Source: Syngnathus acus
Lineage: Eukaryota; Chordata; Actinopteri; Syngnathiformes; Syngnathidae
Length of the DNA: 64,000 nt
Assembly: GCF_901709675.1 (NCBI RefSeq)
Contig: NC_051104.1
Coordinates: 8,236,001-8,300,000 of the forward strand
Direction of reading: 5' to 3'
Shown: piece after piece, positions 12,912-43,951 of the stretch
How positions within the stretch are numbered: the first letter of the stretch is position 1
How the letters are laid out: the number at the start of each line of letters is the position of its first letter
Position numbers and translations under genes: made by a program
The notes under the pieces: model-generated
What the model was told of the DNA's origin: nothing
Database searches by the model: none
The model's input: the letters and a program-made list of their open reading frames with translations, nothing else

Positions 12912-15900
12912 TTACAGTTTGACTTTGGCCTCTTTGGCCTCCATGGCCTTGACGGCGATGCGAGCGCGCTCCGTCAGCGCGGCGGCATCCTGCGGCCCGG
13001 CGCTTTTCAGCAGGAAGTGGCTGATGAAAAGCTTCAGGCCCTCGCGCAGCATTCCCAGTTGGGGAATTCCAGAAATCCTGGCAGGTGGGCAACAAATGAA
13101 GGAAGGAAGGGATGACCATTATTAATAGCACAACCATCTCCACGAAAGAAAATGTGGGGTTTTCTTCATGCGTGACTACAGTAACAACTTGTCTCCCCCT
13201 GACTTTGACTTGGCCGGTGCTGCCGTTTAAGTTAGCAAAGCAGCAAGCTCTCTCTCACCTTGAAAAAATGCCAGCAAGATCCTCAGGCTCGGTGTCTGTG
13301 AGCAGCCGAGTCAGGACTTGGCGAAGGAAGCGCACCTTGGGCTTGTCCAGCTCTCCAAACTCAATCACCTAGAACAGCAAAATCGCACCTGTGTGAAAAC
13401 GGGAACCAGTAGAGCGCAGAGCCCCACTAAGGCTTGACCCATTAGCACACAATTTGCATTACGATGGCTCCGGTAATGGAACTATGCTAGTTTTGTGAGC
13501 CGCTCTCAGCTATTTTGCATTATCAAAGTCAAAGTCAAAGTCAAAGTCAGCTTTATTGTCAATCCCTTCATATGTCAAGACACACAAAGAAACCGAAATT
13601 CCGTTTCCTCCATCCCACGGTGACGAGACATACAAGTAGGCGACACAAAACAAAAACAAGAAGGCACAAACCATAAATAATAAATAATAAATAAAATAAA
13701 ATAAAATGAGCGATGAATAAAAACAGACCAATAACCCATTGAATATGAGGGGCAAAACCGAGCCAGTGAGCATACAGCAAGAACAGGACGCTACGCTGAA
13801 TGCGTTAGCATTAAGCTTACGTGCTTTGCTTAAATACAATAAAGAGCTTGAAGCAAACACACTTGACACCTTTGTATATATATATATATATAGTATATAT
13901 AAAACATTCTCTCCAGCTTCCTTACTTTGAACAGCGAGAGCGAGAAGCACTTGTTCTGGAGGAAGCGCGTCACGAGCTGGATCAAATTGTTAAAAGTCCT
14001 GGCGGGAAGGTTGGAAAGCTCCCGGAATTTATCCCACAGGCTGAACTGGAAGGTCATCTGTGGAAAAACACGGCAAGTGTCAAAAAGCTAACGAGGCGGC
14101 GCGCGAAACGCAAACGTTCCCGGCGCGCTCTTTCAGAAGGACAATAAAGTGGCGGTGGCCGATGCGGTCGGGCCGTGGAGGAAGTAGTGTTGTTTGCGGT
14201 CGCAGTTTGAGGGGTGCGAGAAGATCCCAGCGCACAGAGGAGATGGGTACGATTCGCACGCAGACTGATTAGCACTCTACGGCTCGGCACTTTGATGCTT
14301 TTGAGGGCCATGAAAGCGACACCATCACACGGGACCTCAATGTGAGCTTTTGCTGAGCTACGTCTCGGCCACCTGGAAGCGGCGGTCGTGAGCGCAGAAC
14401 TTCTCTCCCAGCACGGCGTAGAAGCCGTTGAAGGTTTTCTCCTGCAGGCAGCAGTCCATCAGCACGTGGACGATTTCCCGCTCCTGTTTGTCTTTCAGCC
14501 CCATCCTTCACACGACCCAAAGAGATTTCAGCGTCCAGACAACCTCGTAAAACCTTCCAACGCACCTCAGCAGCTTGTCAAACGCATCCAAATAGTCCTC
14601 GCTGGTCATGAGCACGCAGAAGATGTTCCTTCGGACCTCTGTGTTCATCCGCTGCTTTCGGGCCAGTTCCAGAACTTTAGCGGTGAACTGAAACAGTTTA
14701 ACAATACAAAAAATGACAAAGGCGGCTGACATGTCCGTCCCCCCCCCCCCCCCCCCATTCAATCAGGAAGGGCACAATTCACTCACCTGTCCTTCACCGA
14801 CGCTTTTATTCGCTTGCTCGCTAATCATGGGTGCTCCGCTCCACGACGAGCCTACAATCCACCAGCGGCCCACCTGCTCGGCCGACAGCAGGTTGTCCAG
14901 GGACACCCGCAGTTTCAGGTCGCCGCCTGCCGTGTTGCGTTGGATCTGTAAACATTCAGCGCTTAAAAAAAGTCATCCTGAGGAGCAACTGTCTCAAAAG
15001 ACGGATTTTGTAATCAAGCCCGCCAGCCAGTTTGCAGGGAGTCTGTAAAGGCAGCTCTTTGTCACCACCTGATGGCTAAAGAGTGAACTACAAAAAAACG
15101 ACAACATTATTGTATGTATCTGTGATGAATGGAATGAATCACTGTCAAGTAATAGGATTTTTTTTTTTTTTTTTTTTTTAAGAAATTCACCCACCAAAGT
15201 CCTTTGCAGCTTCTTGAGCTTCTCAACAGGCTCGGGATCGTAGCCCGGAATCTTGCGCATGTCATTATTCTTCAACGCCAGCATGGTTTCCAACATGAAA
15301 CGCACCTACAAATGTCGACGTGTTAAGCGGATAGATAAGGCACCCGGCAACCGACTCGGTCGGCTTCCGTTAGGCGGACAAAATACACTTGGCTTTGGTC
15401 GTCAACATACTCTGGTTCGATCGTGGAATTTCTTCCCCACGTCGGCCGCCTTGCGCTGGGCTTCGGCGATGAGCTCCTTGAGAGCCAGGGGGTCGTCCTT
15501 CCGCAGCGAGAAGCCCACGTTGCGCAGCACCAACAGCGCCAGCTCAATGTCCTTCTCGGAGAACGCCGCCAGCAGGCGGCGCAGGATGTCGAAGATGAGC
15601 AGCGAGTGCACCACCTGGAAGTTGTAGAGATGCGCCACGACGGCCAGCAGGTTGTCGCACTCCTTGCCCTCGCTCGGTCGCTCGTACGTGTCGTCGAAAA
15701 GGCGTACGACCGTCTCCAGGAAATGGGCTCCGACCTGGAATGTGTGTTCGTGAGCGCCCGCCGCTTTCAAGAAGTTGTTTCGGTGCTGGCTGCCTACCTC
15801 CAAACCCACGGTGTGATGGAGGATGCTGAGCAGCAGGACGTGCTCCATCAGCAGCCGGTCGGGCATCAGTGCGGGCGCGACGCAGGCGGCCAGCAGCACC

Positions 15901-17258
15901 TCCGTCAAGGTCTCGTTCATGTCGTTCCTGCTGCGGCTCATGTAGAGCGCGTCCAGTTGGCGGCTGATCGACGCAATGTTGGGCTCGCTCAGCCTAAAAC
16001 CCCCCCACCAAAATCAGTCCATCGGTAGCACACCCACATTTCTAATGAAGCTCCTGAGAACGTACGGCTGAAACCACATCAAGTAGCAGCGCCTATCCTC
16101 CGAGATCATCACATCTACTTTCTGGTTTTGTGCTCAGGCCAAAGGCCTGACGACATTCTTACTTTGGCGGGCGGATTCTTGGACTTGCGGTCGTTCGTCT
16201 TTAATGCAGCGAGCGTGCAAGTTTTGCACCGTCTTGGCTGTTACCTGTTGACAAGGCCCTTAACGTTCTTCTTCAGTTTTTCCAACTCTGCTTTGCGCTG
16301 GTCTCCTCCGGCGTCACGCAGGTGAGGAGGCACGTACTTGCCCTTTGCCTAAATAACAGAAATAAAGCATTTCCATAACAATCAACGACATGATGATGAT
16401 GATGATCTTAACATGTACTGTGAACTAACTCACAATGTTGGAAGTGGGCTCTGCCATTTCTTCTGTTTGCTCATCGTTGTCATTTGGGTCACTCTCGTTC
16501 TCCAGGTCCTCGTCCACGGGCTCTTCTTCTTCGCTCGCTACTTCATGCTCCCCTTCCTTCTCCTCCTCAGCTCCTCCTCCTCCGTCGTCGTCGTCTCCTT
16601 CATCATCTTTGAAGTCTTCCCCTTCGCTCGCCAAGTCCTCATCCGAATTGTCCTCGTCCAGCCGTTCAAAGTTGTCCTTGGCCAGGTCCATGTTGTCGTC
16701 GCTGTCGTACGTCCCCGAGTGGAGAGCACCCAGGATGTAGTCCAGCCCGTCAGCCACAAATGACTGAGGTATGCTCTTCTTGTTTTTCCTCTTGTTTAAT
16801 TTCAAATAGCGCTCTAGTTTCTTTATTTCACGCTCCTCCTGTTCATTGGCCTCCAAAAGTGCCTTCTTCCTTGACTCTTGAAGCTTGTTGCTTTTCTTAG
16901 GTGGCACTTTGGGCTTTTCTTGTTTCTTTGCACTTGTTGTGGGCACTTTTCGGACCTTCTTGCTGCCTCCCGTTGCCTTCTGTTCATGAGATGCTACAGC
17001 CTGTTCAGCATCGCCACTAGGCACATTTGTCTTTTGACCTTCGTAGTGATTTCTCATCCTGGCTTTCTTCAACTTTCGCTTCTCCTTGCGCAGCTCCTTC
17101 CTGCTTTTGCGATTGACCGACCTCAAGCCGGCGTCATCTTCTGTTCCCTCGGCGCCACTTTTGCTTTTGACAAACTCGTCCAACGCCACCATGTACTTCT
17201 GCAACACGGTGCTGCCTTTGTTTTTGGCATTGCCCCGCGACTTCCATTTGCCTTTCAT
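12912..17258 (-). CDS. nom1: Nucleolar MIF4G domain-containing protein 1
   Basis: NOM1 (yeast Sgd1 relative) is a nucleolar protein of the eIF4G-like family, linked to ribosome biogenesis and to targeting protein phosphatase 1 to the nucleolus. Exons on minus: 17258-16434, 16348-16245, 15993-15798, 15734-15411, 15305-15195, 14945-14787, 14687-14566, 14505-14373, 14057-13926, 13368-13259 and 13077-12912 (stop TAA), total 793 aa. Residues 1-275 are low complexity: Lys/Arg-rich first (KSRKELRKEKRKLKKARMR), then a long Asp/Glu-rich run. GKYVPPHLRD opens the MIF4G region (about 280-520), with NLLAVVAHLYNFQVVHSLL and NVGFSLRKDDPLALKELI. The MA3 region (about 585-710) has RRNIFCVLMTSEDYLDAF and MTFQFSLWDKFREL. 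The first ATG is in good context, and the head-to-head partner lmbr1 starts 458 bp away. Identity is secure. Confidence 0.96.
13514..13740 (-). mobile_element. 3' end of a non-LTR retroposon with (GACTTT)n tail
   Basis: This lies in nom1 intron 9. Reading minus, the sequence ends with TTGACAATAAAGCTGAC followed by about five copies of TTTGAC. The last 75 bp match a second copy at 60345-60434 on plus closely, including TTTCTTTGTGTGTCTTG. A shared 3' end with a short tandem tail is typical of LINE-mobilised retroposons. No reverse transcriptase frame is present, and the family is not named. Confidence 0.7.
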
Positions 17259-17716
17259 GGCACCAACGTGCTAATGTTGACGTACCCGCTAAACGTGCTC
17301 AAATATGCAAGGCGAAAAAGCTAGCATCTATTCTAAAACGCTAACATTCCCTGACAATGATGTTAGGAAGACAAAAAAATAAAGATAGCACAAAATTACG
17401 GCGAACAAAAGCAAGGAACGCGTACACGTGCGATCCCCGTCCACAGTGTCACGTGATATTGTGCTTCCGGTGCAGCCAGGGTGACCGGCGCCTAGTGATG
17501 ACGTCGATTATTTTGTATTTTTCTTTTTTTTTCTCTCGCTCACCTCCAAGCGGGCTCCCTACTCCTCCGACGTTAAGCTTCTTTTTATCCAGTCACGGCG
17601 GGTTAAGAGAAAGAGAGAGAGAGAAAAAAAAAAAAAAAGGCGTAGGAAACCTTGAGCACTTTGAGCTACGATGTAGTGGAGTCTGGAGCCCCTCTGGAAA
17701 TTTTGCAATATGAAGA
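17259..17716. promoter_or_regulatory. Bidirectional promoter between nom1 and lmbr1
   Basis: Only 458 bp separate the divergent start codons, so the two genes share a promoter region. It contains two CACGTG E-boxes (17425-17430 and 17450-17455, the latter within TCACGTGA), an ETS-type CTTCCGG (17464-17470) and a CRE-like TGACGTC (17499-17505). No TATA box is evident for either gene. An A-rich run at about 17623-17638 lies in the lmbr1 5' UTR. The motif cluster centres near 17465 and marks the likely core. Confidence 0.75.
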
Positions 17717-33824
<16,108 letters not shown>

Positions 33825-35235
33825 AAGGATTGACGGGGGGAAGGGAAGGGAAAGGGATCGGCGGATCAACTCCATGAACCCGAGCGCCATCAAATGAAAG
33901 CGGAGAGCCGTCCCCTAACTACTTTATGGGAGTTGGGACGCAGCCCAGAAGAGGCTGAGGAGTGAGATGGAGAAGCCCCCCCTCCCCCCCTCCCAGGTCT
34001 CTTTGGCCAGGTTTCCACCAAGTGGTCAAGTTTAGATCAGGTGGATCCTAATGCTGCACTGTCTGGGTCAATGAAGCGGCTCCCAAAAAATGAGCTGGCT
34101 GGCTCCAATATTTTGTAAACCAGGAGGTGGCAGCCAGGCTTTGATAGCTACAAATCACCATGCAAATGTGCACGACGAGCGTTACTATTCCCTTTCTGCT
34201 CGCAAAACGATGCCACTGATATCAGATACAAAGGAAAAAAAACAGTCCGCATTGAGCGCATCAGCAAAGCTTTCCGTAGGAAAAAAAAGGATCCATTCAA
34301 AATGGTATCAAATGGAAAATTGAGCCAGATGATGTCATTGGATAGAACTTTTTAGGTGCTCTACATTTTGGACTATTTTGCCCCCCCCCCCACACACACA
34401 CAACTGCCCTCTCTAAAAAGGGCACTGTCTGTTTCTGTATTGACTTGTATATAGTATGTTGAATAGCTCTTTTTGCATTATTTGGAAGTAAAGGTGGTGG
34501 GCGCGCACCACGCAATGTGTACATATTGCCTCCAAGCAAGCAAGCAAATGCACAAAAACGGCGTGCAGCTTGGACTGGCGTCAATGGGTCACCCTCGGTC
34601 CGCGGAAGCACCGGAAATGCCTTAAATGAGGAGCCCGCTGCCGTCTCTTCGGGCTTAGCGTTAAAGGTGGCGTATTTCTTTTTCTTTCTTTGAGTCGCTC
34701 TTCGACATTTCCACTGTGATCCTAGCCAGGTTAGTCTGAAGCCAGCGACGTACGACGCGCACTCCCAACCCTCCCTCCCTCCCTCCCTTTTCTTTTCGCC
34801 GTCAATGTTGTCATAGAAACGGTCGCCAGCCGGCAGGCCTGTAAAAGCCGCTGACCCATTACGGTGTCATATACTAAGGATGTGTTGTCATGACGACTCG
34901 TGATGTCAAAAAAGGAAGTTGTGTGTGTGTGTGTGTGCGTGGGAATGTGTGTGTGTGCGTGCGTGCATACTGTATTGCAATTTGTTTGAGGCAGGGACTA
35001 CTTTGTTAAATATGCAGCTCAAATTGGATGTGAAATGCAAAAGAGGACCAAAGATCTGCTTTTTGAAATACTTTTGCTGGTCGTGCCATTTGGAAACTAC
35101 AAATGATCAGATGCAAAGGGGACGAGGAGGGTTACGTGTTTTGTGAATGTATTTTTTTTTAAAAGAGTTTCTCAGTCAGCTATGTGTGTTTATTTGTTGT
35201 GTTTGCAAATAAAAGTTGAAGCATATCGCCGTTGT
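33825..35235 (+). other. lmbr1: lmbr1 3' untranslated region with poly(A) signal
   Basis: No further coding sequence follows the TGA. The best poly(A) signal is AATAAA at 35208-35213, giving a 3' UTR of about 1.4 kb. It contains a short (GT)n near 34920-34938, C-runs near 34380 and a T-run at 35152. The 3' end lies about 150 bp from the rnf32 stop codon. Confidence 0.6.
35189..35213. terminator. Opposed poly(A) signals of lmbr1 and rnf32
   Basis: AATAAA on plus at 35208-35213 would serve lmbr1. TTTATT at 35189-35194, which reads AATAAA on minus, would serve rnf32 195 bp after its stop. The two lie 14 bp apart, so the transcripts probably overlap by several tens of bases. Motif positions are seen directly; usage is inferred. 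Confidence 0.5.
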
Positions 35236-35383
35236 GATGTAAAAGGCGCGCTCAGACTTGAAAAAAACGCTCCGATCGACACGCCAATAGCACTTTGATC
35301 GATGGCCAGGCTAATTGAACGAACGATACCACATCCTTTCTTTCCACCCTATCTCTAACCGGGCCGAGGTGTCGCTACCTGCT

Positions 35384-38733
<3,350 letters not shown>

Positions 38734-41334
38734 CCTATCAGCGCAGAGTTTGGAGCGGTTGCTAGGTATCCCTTTGTCACGCTTTCACCGCTTCTGATTA
38801 GCTGAGCCGAAGAGAAAGCACTTTCAAAATAAAAGAGTCAAAGAAGAAGACACTTTTCACTCTCTATAAATATTTCAATCATTATTAATGAATTCATTGA
38901 GTGGAGTATGAACTGTCAGAATGGAGTTATATGGAGGGTATATCCATATTTTCATCAGCAATATGGATTGGAGAACGCTTCTTTGTAAGTGAGCAAAATT
39001 CAGCATCATATCAAGGAGCGAGCTATTCTCCCCTCGTGTATGTATTTTGGATTTGTAGAAATAAATGCCGTAGTTTGGTACTCGGTGCCATGTCTCGATA
39101 ATGATTATTTGATTGTCAGGCAGGTGTCAGTGCATAGTTGGAACCTGACCAAAGGGGGCTGGCTAGTCAATGTGACTCACCCGGCCAGCTGTCGTCAGAA
39201 CAAAGCTAAGCTGCTCATACCTGCGCAGTGAGCTCAGGGATCCCTCCCAGGTCACCTTCACGTTGGAGAAGAAAAAAAAAAAAATCAAAACTCATACACA
39301 CAAACAGCGTCCACGGCGGCGGCAGCAACAGCTACGGCCCCACCCCCGACCAAAAAGGTCTTGATGAAAAGTTTGCTCAATATCGAGTGCGCCGTGCCAC
39401 CTTTTTTGGAAACACTTTGCAGCCTTGACTGACGCTGCTCTGCGCCGCTGATGTGCTCAGGCGCAAGACGGCTAACGGTGAGGCCTGTCAATCCGTGCAG
39501 CCGTCCGAAGAAAACAAAAGCCGAGACGCCACGCACGCACGCACGCACGCACGCACACACGCACGCGGGTGAAGGAAAGCGGCGAGCTTCTCAAGAGGCT
39601 GCCGCATTCTTGAGATTAGGGCAAGAAAAACGGAGACCACTGGCGCTAATGCCGCAGACAAAGGCGCGGAACAATTTATTAGCAAAGAATTCCAGCCCAG
39701 GGCTCAATCAAAGGCCTCGACGTCCAACCCTGCCAGACTTGGGGCTTTGCCTTGTTGTTTTAAGTAAATAATCACGCTTAAAAGATATGACGAAGATGGG
39801 GCTCAAGACCCCTCCTGCATTCTTCCAACTGTCATCAGAATGGATTTCAGTGTGTGCTTTTATTTTCAACAGCCAGCGTGTTTGTCTTTAGCGTTTTTAA
39901 AGGGCTTTTTATTGAACTTTCTTCCCCCCAAGCCCCCCGTGCATCTCTTAACCTGATCTTTGGTATTTCTCAAGACGGCTCACCTTCACGTGTAAGGAGC
40001 TGATGACGTAAAAAAACCCCATCTCAGACAAATATAAAGCATTAGAATAGCACAACATGGATGCTACTCAATAGCCCATGCTAGCTCACTTTAAGGCAAA
40101 GTTATGTCGGTTTTAAAGTTTGTAGTTTGAACGAATTGATCTTTTTCCACAATCATCATTCTGATTGTTGTCAGGCGAGTCCTCGCGCCGAGATATAGAT
40201 GCGAGAGGGCGGCCTGTAACGGCTAATGAACAATTATGTCAGCCAGCCGGAGAGATGAGCAGGCGGCCAATCGCTAAATCCAATTATTTTATGACTTGAC
40301 CTATAATGCCTCCCCTAACATGACTTTAATGGCTCACGTGGAGTCCCCACTCCAGTCTGCGTCTATAAAAGAAGCGCGTGGCGCACCTCGCCGGCTTCTC
40401 GGCGAGACGGAGCTCCCGCCAGACCGCCACCCGCCCGATCGAACTAGCCCGATCAGCCCGATCGCCACAATCGCCCACCCGCCCGATGACGAGACGAGAC
40501 GCGACGCGACGCGTCCTTTTGTAAATGAAATACAAATCACCCGGCGAGCTTTTGGCTTGGACTTCATTTACTAAGTGCTACATTACCTCATACGTTGGAC
40601 CTAACAATGGATTTGCTATAAATCGGCGCTGGCTGGGTTGAAATGACGGAGGGGCTCACATATCACAAAATGTGCCAGCGCTTATTAGCACTTGAGAACT
40701 TATTGATCCGGCGTGATTAATATCAGCGGGGGAGGGCAGACTCAATTAGGTCCGCTTTGTGCTGACTGCTGCCGGACCCGAGCGAGCGACTGACCGAGCG
40801 AGCGAGCGACGCTGCGTGAGTGTCTGTCACCCGTGCCAGGAGTGAACCACCATTGCGCGTCAGCAAAAAGTACCAAATCACCTCACAGCGCTCCCTCCAC
40901 CTGTCACTTGAAACGCCGGCCGAACGCGCTAATTTGCCGGCCGGCCGCCCTTCCACCCTCCCTCCCTCCCTCCCTCCCTACGTGGCGGCCATCTTTCTTC
41001 GTAATGGACAATAATTGAGCCGAATCCATCAGGATTGCTGGAAATAGGCCCGCGTAATGGCCGTAAATTGTCGGTTGCCCACCCGCAGAGCGACTTCCTG
41101 CCTGCCTGCCTGCCTGCGTGGCTGCCTGCCTGGCGATTCCTTTCGACTTCACGCTGCTTCCGCAACAATGCGCCGAGCCTCAATCCAATCATACCTTTTA
41201 AGCTCCTACCGAGGGGAGTGTGATTCAACAGCATATACGTTTGGAGGTTCGGAAAGAAATGACCTACATGTCTCATTTGAAAACCAACCTTGTTGTGATA
41301 TCGTTTCAAAATTCAGATCAGGATAAAAAATAGA
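38734..41334. other. Intergenic, rnf32 5' side of the shh regulatory interval
   Basis: No gene seen. The rnf32 promoter must lie just above 38733; no TATA box is evident. About 38830-39230 and 39640-40360 are AT-rich and non-repetitive and are candidates for conserved elements. The rest carries (CACG)n near 39531-39556, GC-rich low-complexity sequence at 40400-40515, and short TCCC and TGCC runs near 40960 and 41100. Confidence 0.5.
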
Positions 41335-41786
<452 letters not shown>

Positions 41787-43862
41787 AGGCATTTTTTCAA
41801 ATTTTGCAAAAATAATTCAATTGTACGCTCCAACCACAATATAGCCCTCGCGTCATAATAATTACAGAACATCCAAACCATATACGTAACCCCCCCCATC
41901 TATTTATGTCAAAATGCTCTCCCCCGTAATGAGACGTTGCTGCAAATGTGGCTTTTTTATGTCCCGCGGCGCAAAATCATTTTGTTAAGTGTAAGCTTGA
42001 ACTTAGTGATGTTTAATTGTCAAGCACTTAATTGCCTCCCGCCCACCCGCATCAAGGTGACGACAGACGAGTGGAACGCATTTCAATAGCTTCATTTGAT
42101 GAAAACAACATCGCCCCCCCGTGCGTGACGTATCACGCAGATACTATTTTCATAACATGAGAACTATTCTCAGCAGAAGAAGGCATATTAAGCTGACAGA
42201 AAACAAAAGAGTGAGCTGCCTCAGCTGTGAAAGGCAACATGTCACACAAGCAACAAACTATTTACCCGCCAACCTTTGAACTGTCACTTGTGCGATGAGG
42301 AAAAAAAAGAAAACCAAAACAAGATGGCGTGTCAGCAGGTAACCTCAAAGGTCCCGTGAGGTGGGAACATTTTCACGGAATCTCTCCCCTGACCACGCAG
42401 GCGTGATTACGGGCGCCTTGGCCGTACTGCTTCAAAAGGAGATACTACCAAAAGAAAAAAAAAAGCAAATGCAGACACATCGAGCCTCGCCTCGCCTCGC
42501 CTCGCCTCGGCGTGGCCTTCAAAGCTTAATTATACCTGTTGGCGTGCTGAGAGACACTTCACACAACCTAGTGATTAATAAAGAAACGGCGGCCCCCTGA
42601 CAAGTCGCTGCTCATCGCCCACCACTCGGCGCTTGGCTGAATCAAAGTGTATCAAACGCAAATCAAGTTGCACACCACGGGAGCAGCTCCAGCTGTCCAG
42701 CTTGGATGAGAGCATCTCGCCGAGCTTTCATCTTGTAGCGGGCAGGCCCCAGATCACTCGGCAGCGTCAACCCTCCTTCCCTCCCTCCCTCCCTCCCTCC
42801 CTCCCTCCCAGGCCGCCGCCGTTTAGTAAACAGGCACGGCCCAGCGATGAGGTTACCAAATACTGCAGCTCGCTCGACGAAGGAAGGGACATATTAGATA
42901 AGGCAGTGTTGTCGAGGAGAAGCGCCGGCCGAGCAGATTCATTTCTGCACGAAAGCCATTTTTCCACATGACCATGTTTGTTGAGTCACACTTTAGGTAT
43001 TTCCTAAGCCCGCTCCTCACTTTTAAGCCGCTTTAGCCAAACAAATGTGCTTGAGACTTAATCATTCCACTCAAACAAGTTGCTATTGTTTGAGGTGGGT
43101 TTTTTTTTTTGGCGCCGGTGGCACGGGCAACTCCGAAGGAAGGCCCCGTTTAAAAAGGTGACGGCGCCAATTGATATTTTCATCAAAGTTTCACGGCTTA
43201 GCTAATGACGAGATGCAACCACGGTGGTTTTGACATCAAGCTGTCAGCGCTCAATCAAGTTGCGTTGGAGGCGAGATTTATGACAACGTGGGCTCCTTCC
43301 CATTTGTTCTCATCATTTGTGTCTTCTTTGTTCATAAATCAGGCAAACAAATGTGTACTCATCTTAATATGTAAAGTGACAAACGTTTTCTTTTCTAAGC
43401 CTCATCTTCTAATCTCTGCTTTTAATGTGGTCTTTCATTAAGATGAACTTAAACACATAGCCAGGGCTGTAATTTCTTTTTACATGTTAAGGCAAAAAGA
43501 AAAGAGAGAGAGAGAAAAAAAAAATCCCCTCCAGTATTATGATATCAAATGGCTGAACTTCAGTGGGAGCTGCAGCAGCAGCGGCCGGCAGCCATCTTGT
43601 CTCTCACGGTGTTATTAAACGGCGTAATCATAGACGGACGGACAGACGGCGTGCGTGGATGAGAACAACTGGCCTTCTTTGAAATGGTTTAGCCTAAGTA
43701 AGTGTGCGTGGATCTGGGAGTTGTCTATTATTAGCGCAATCCGTGTCACATCTATTTGCGTGATGCTTTGATGTTGGATGAAAATAGCGGAAAGACAAAT
43801 CGTCTTTCATGACTTGAAATCTTGCGGGAAGACCAAAGCGCTTTCTACGTAAACAGAGGTGG

Positions 43863-43863
<1 letters not shown>
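41787..43863. other. Intergenic shh regulatory interval, part 2
   Basis: No gene seen. Non-repetitive AT-rich stretches at 41930-42330 and 42960-43640 contain many ATTA/TAAT cores and look like candidate conserved non-coding DNA. Short (CTCGC)n near 42485-42508 and (TCCC)n at 42776-42808 are the main repeats. Confidence 0.45.
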
Positions 43864-43939
<76 letters not shown>

Positions 43940-43951
43940 TGTGTGTGTGTG
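43864..43951. repeat. (GT)n microsatellite
   Basis: About 40 dinucleotides with one TTTG interruption. Confidence 0.97.

Noticed and set aside
13861-13895. Possible intron-encoded RNA at the (TA)n hairpin in nom1 intron 9
   Set aside because: The short TA microsatellite folds on itself trivially, and nothing else suggests a processed RNA.
15423-16028. Plus-strand 201-residue open frame
   Set aside because: It is antisense to nom1 exons 3 and 4, which match the MIF4G protein on minus with correct splice sites.
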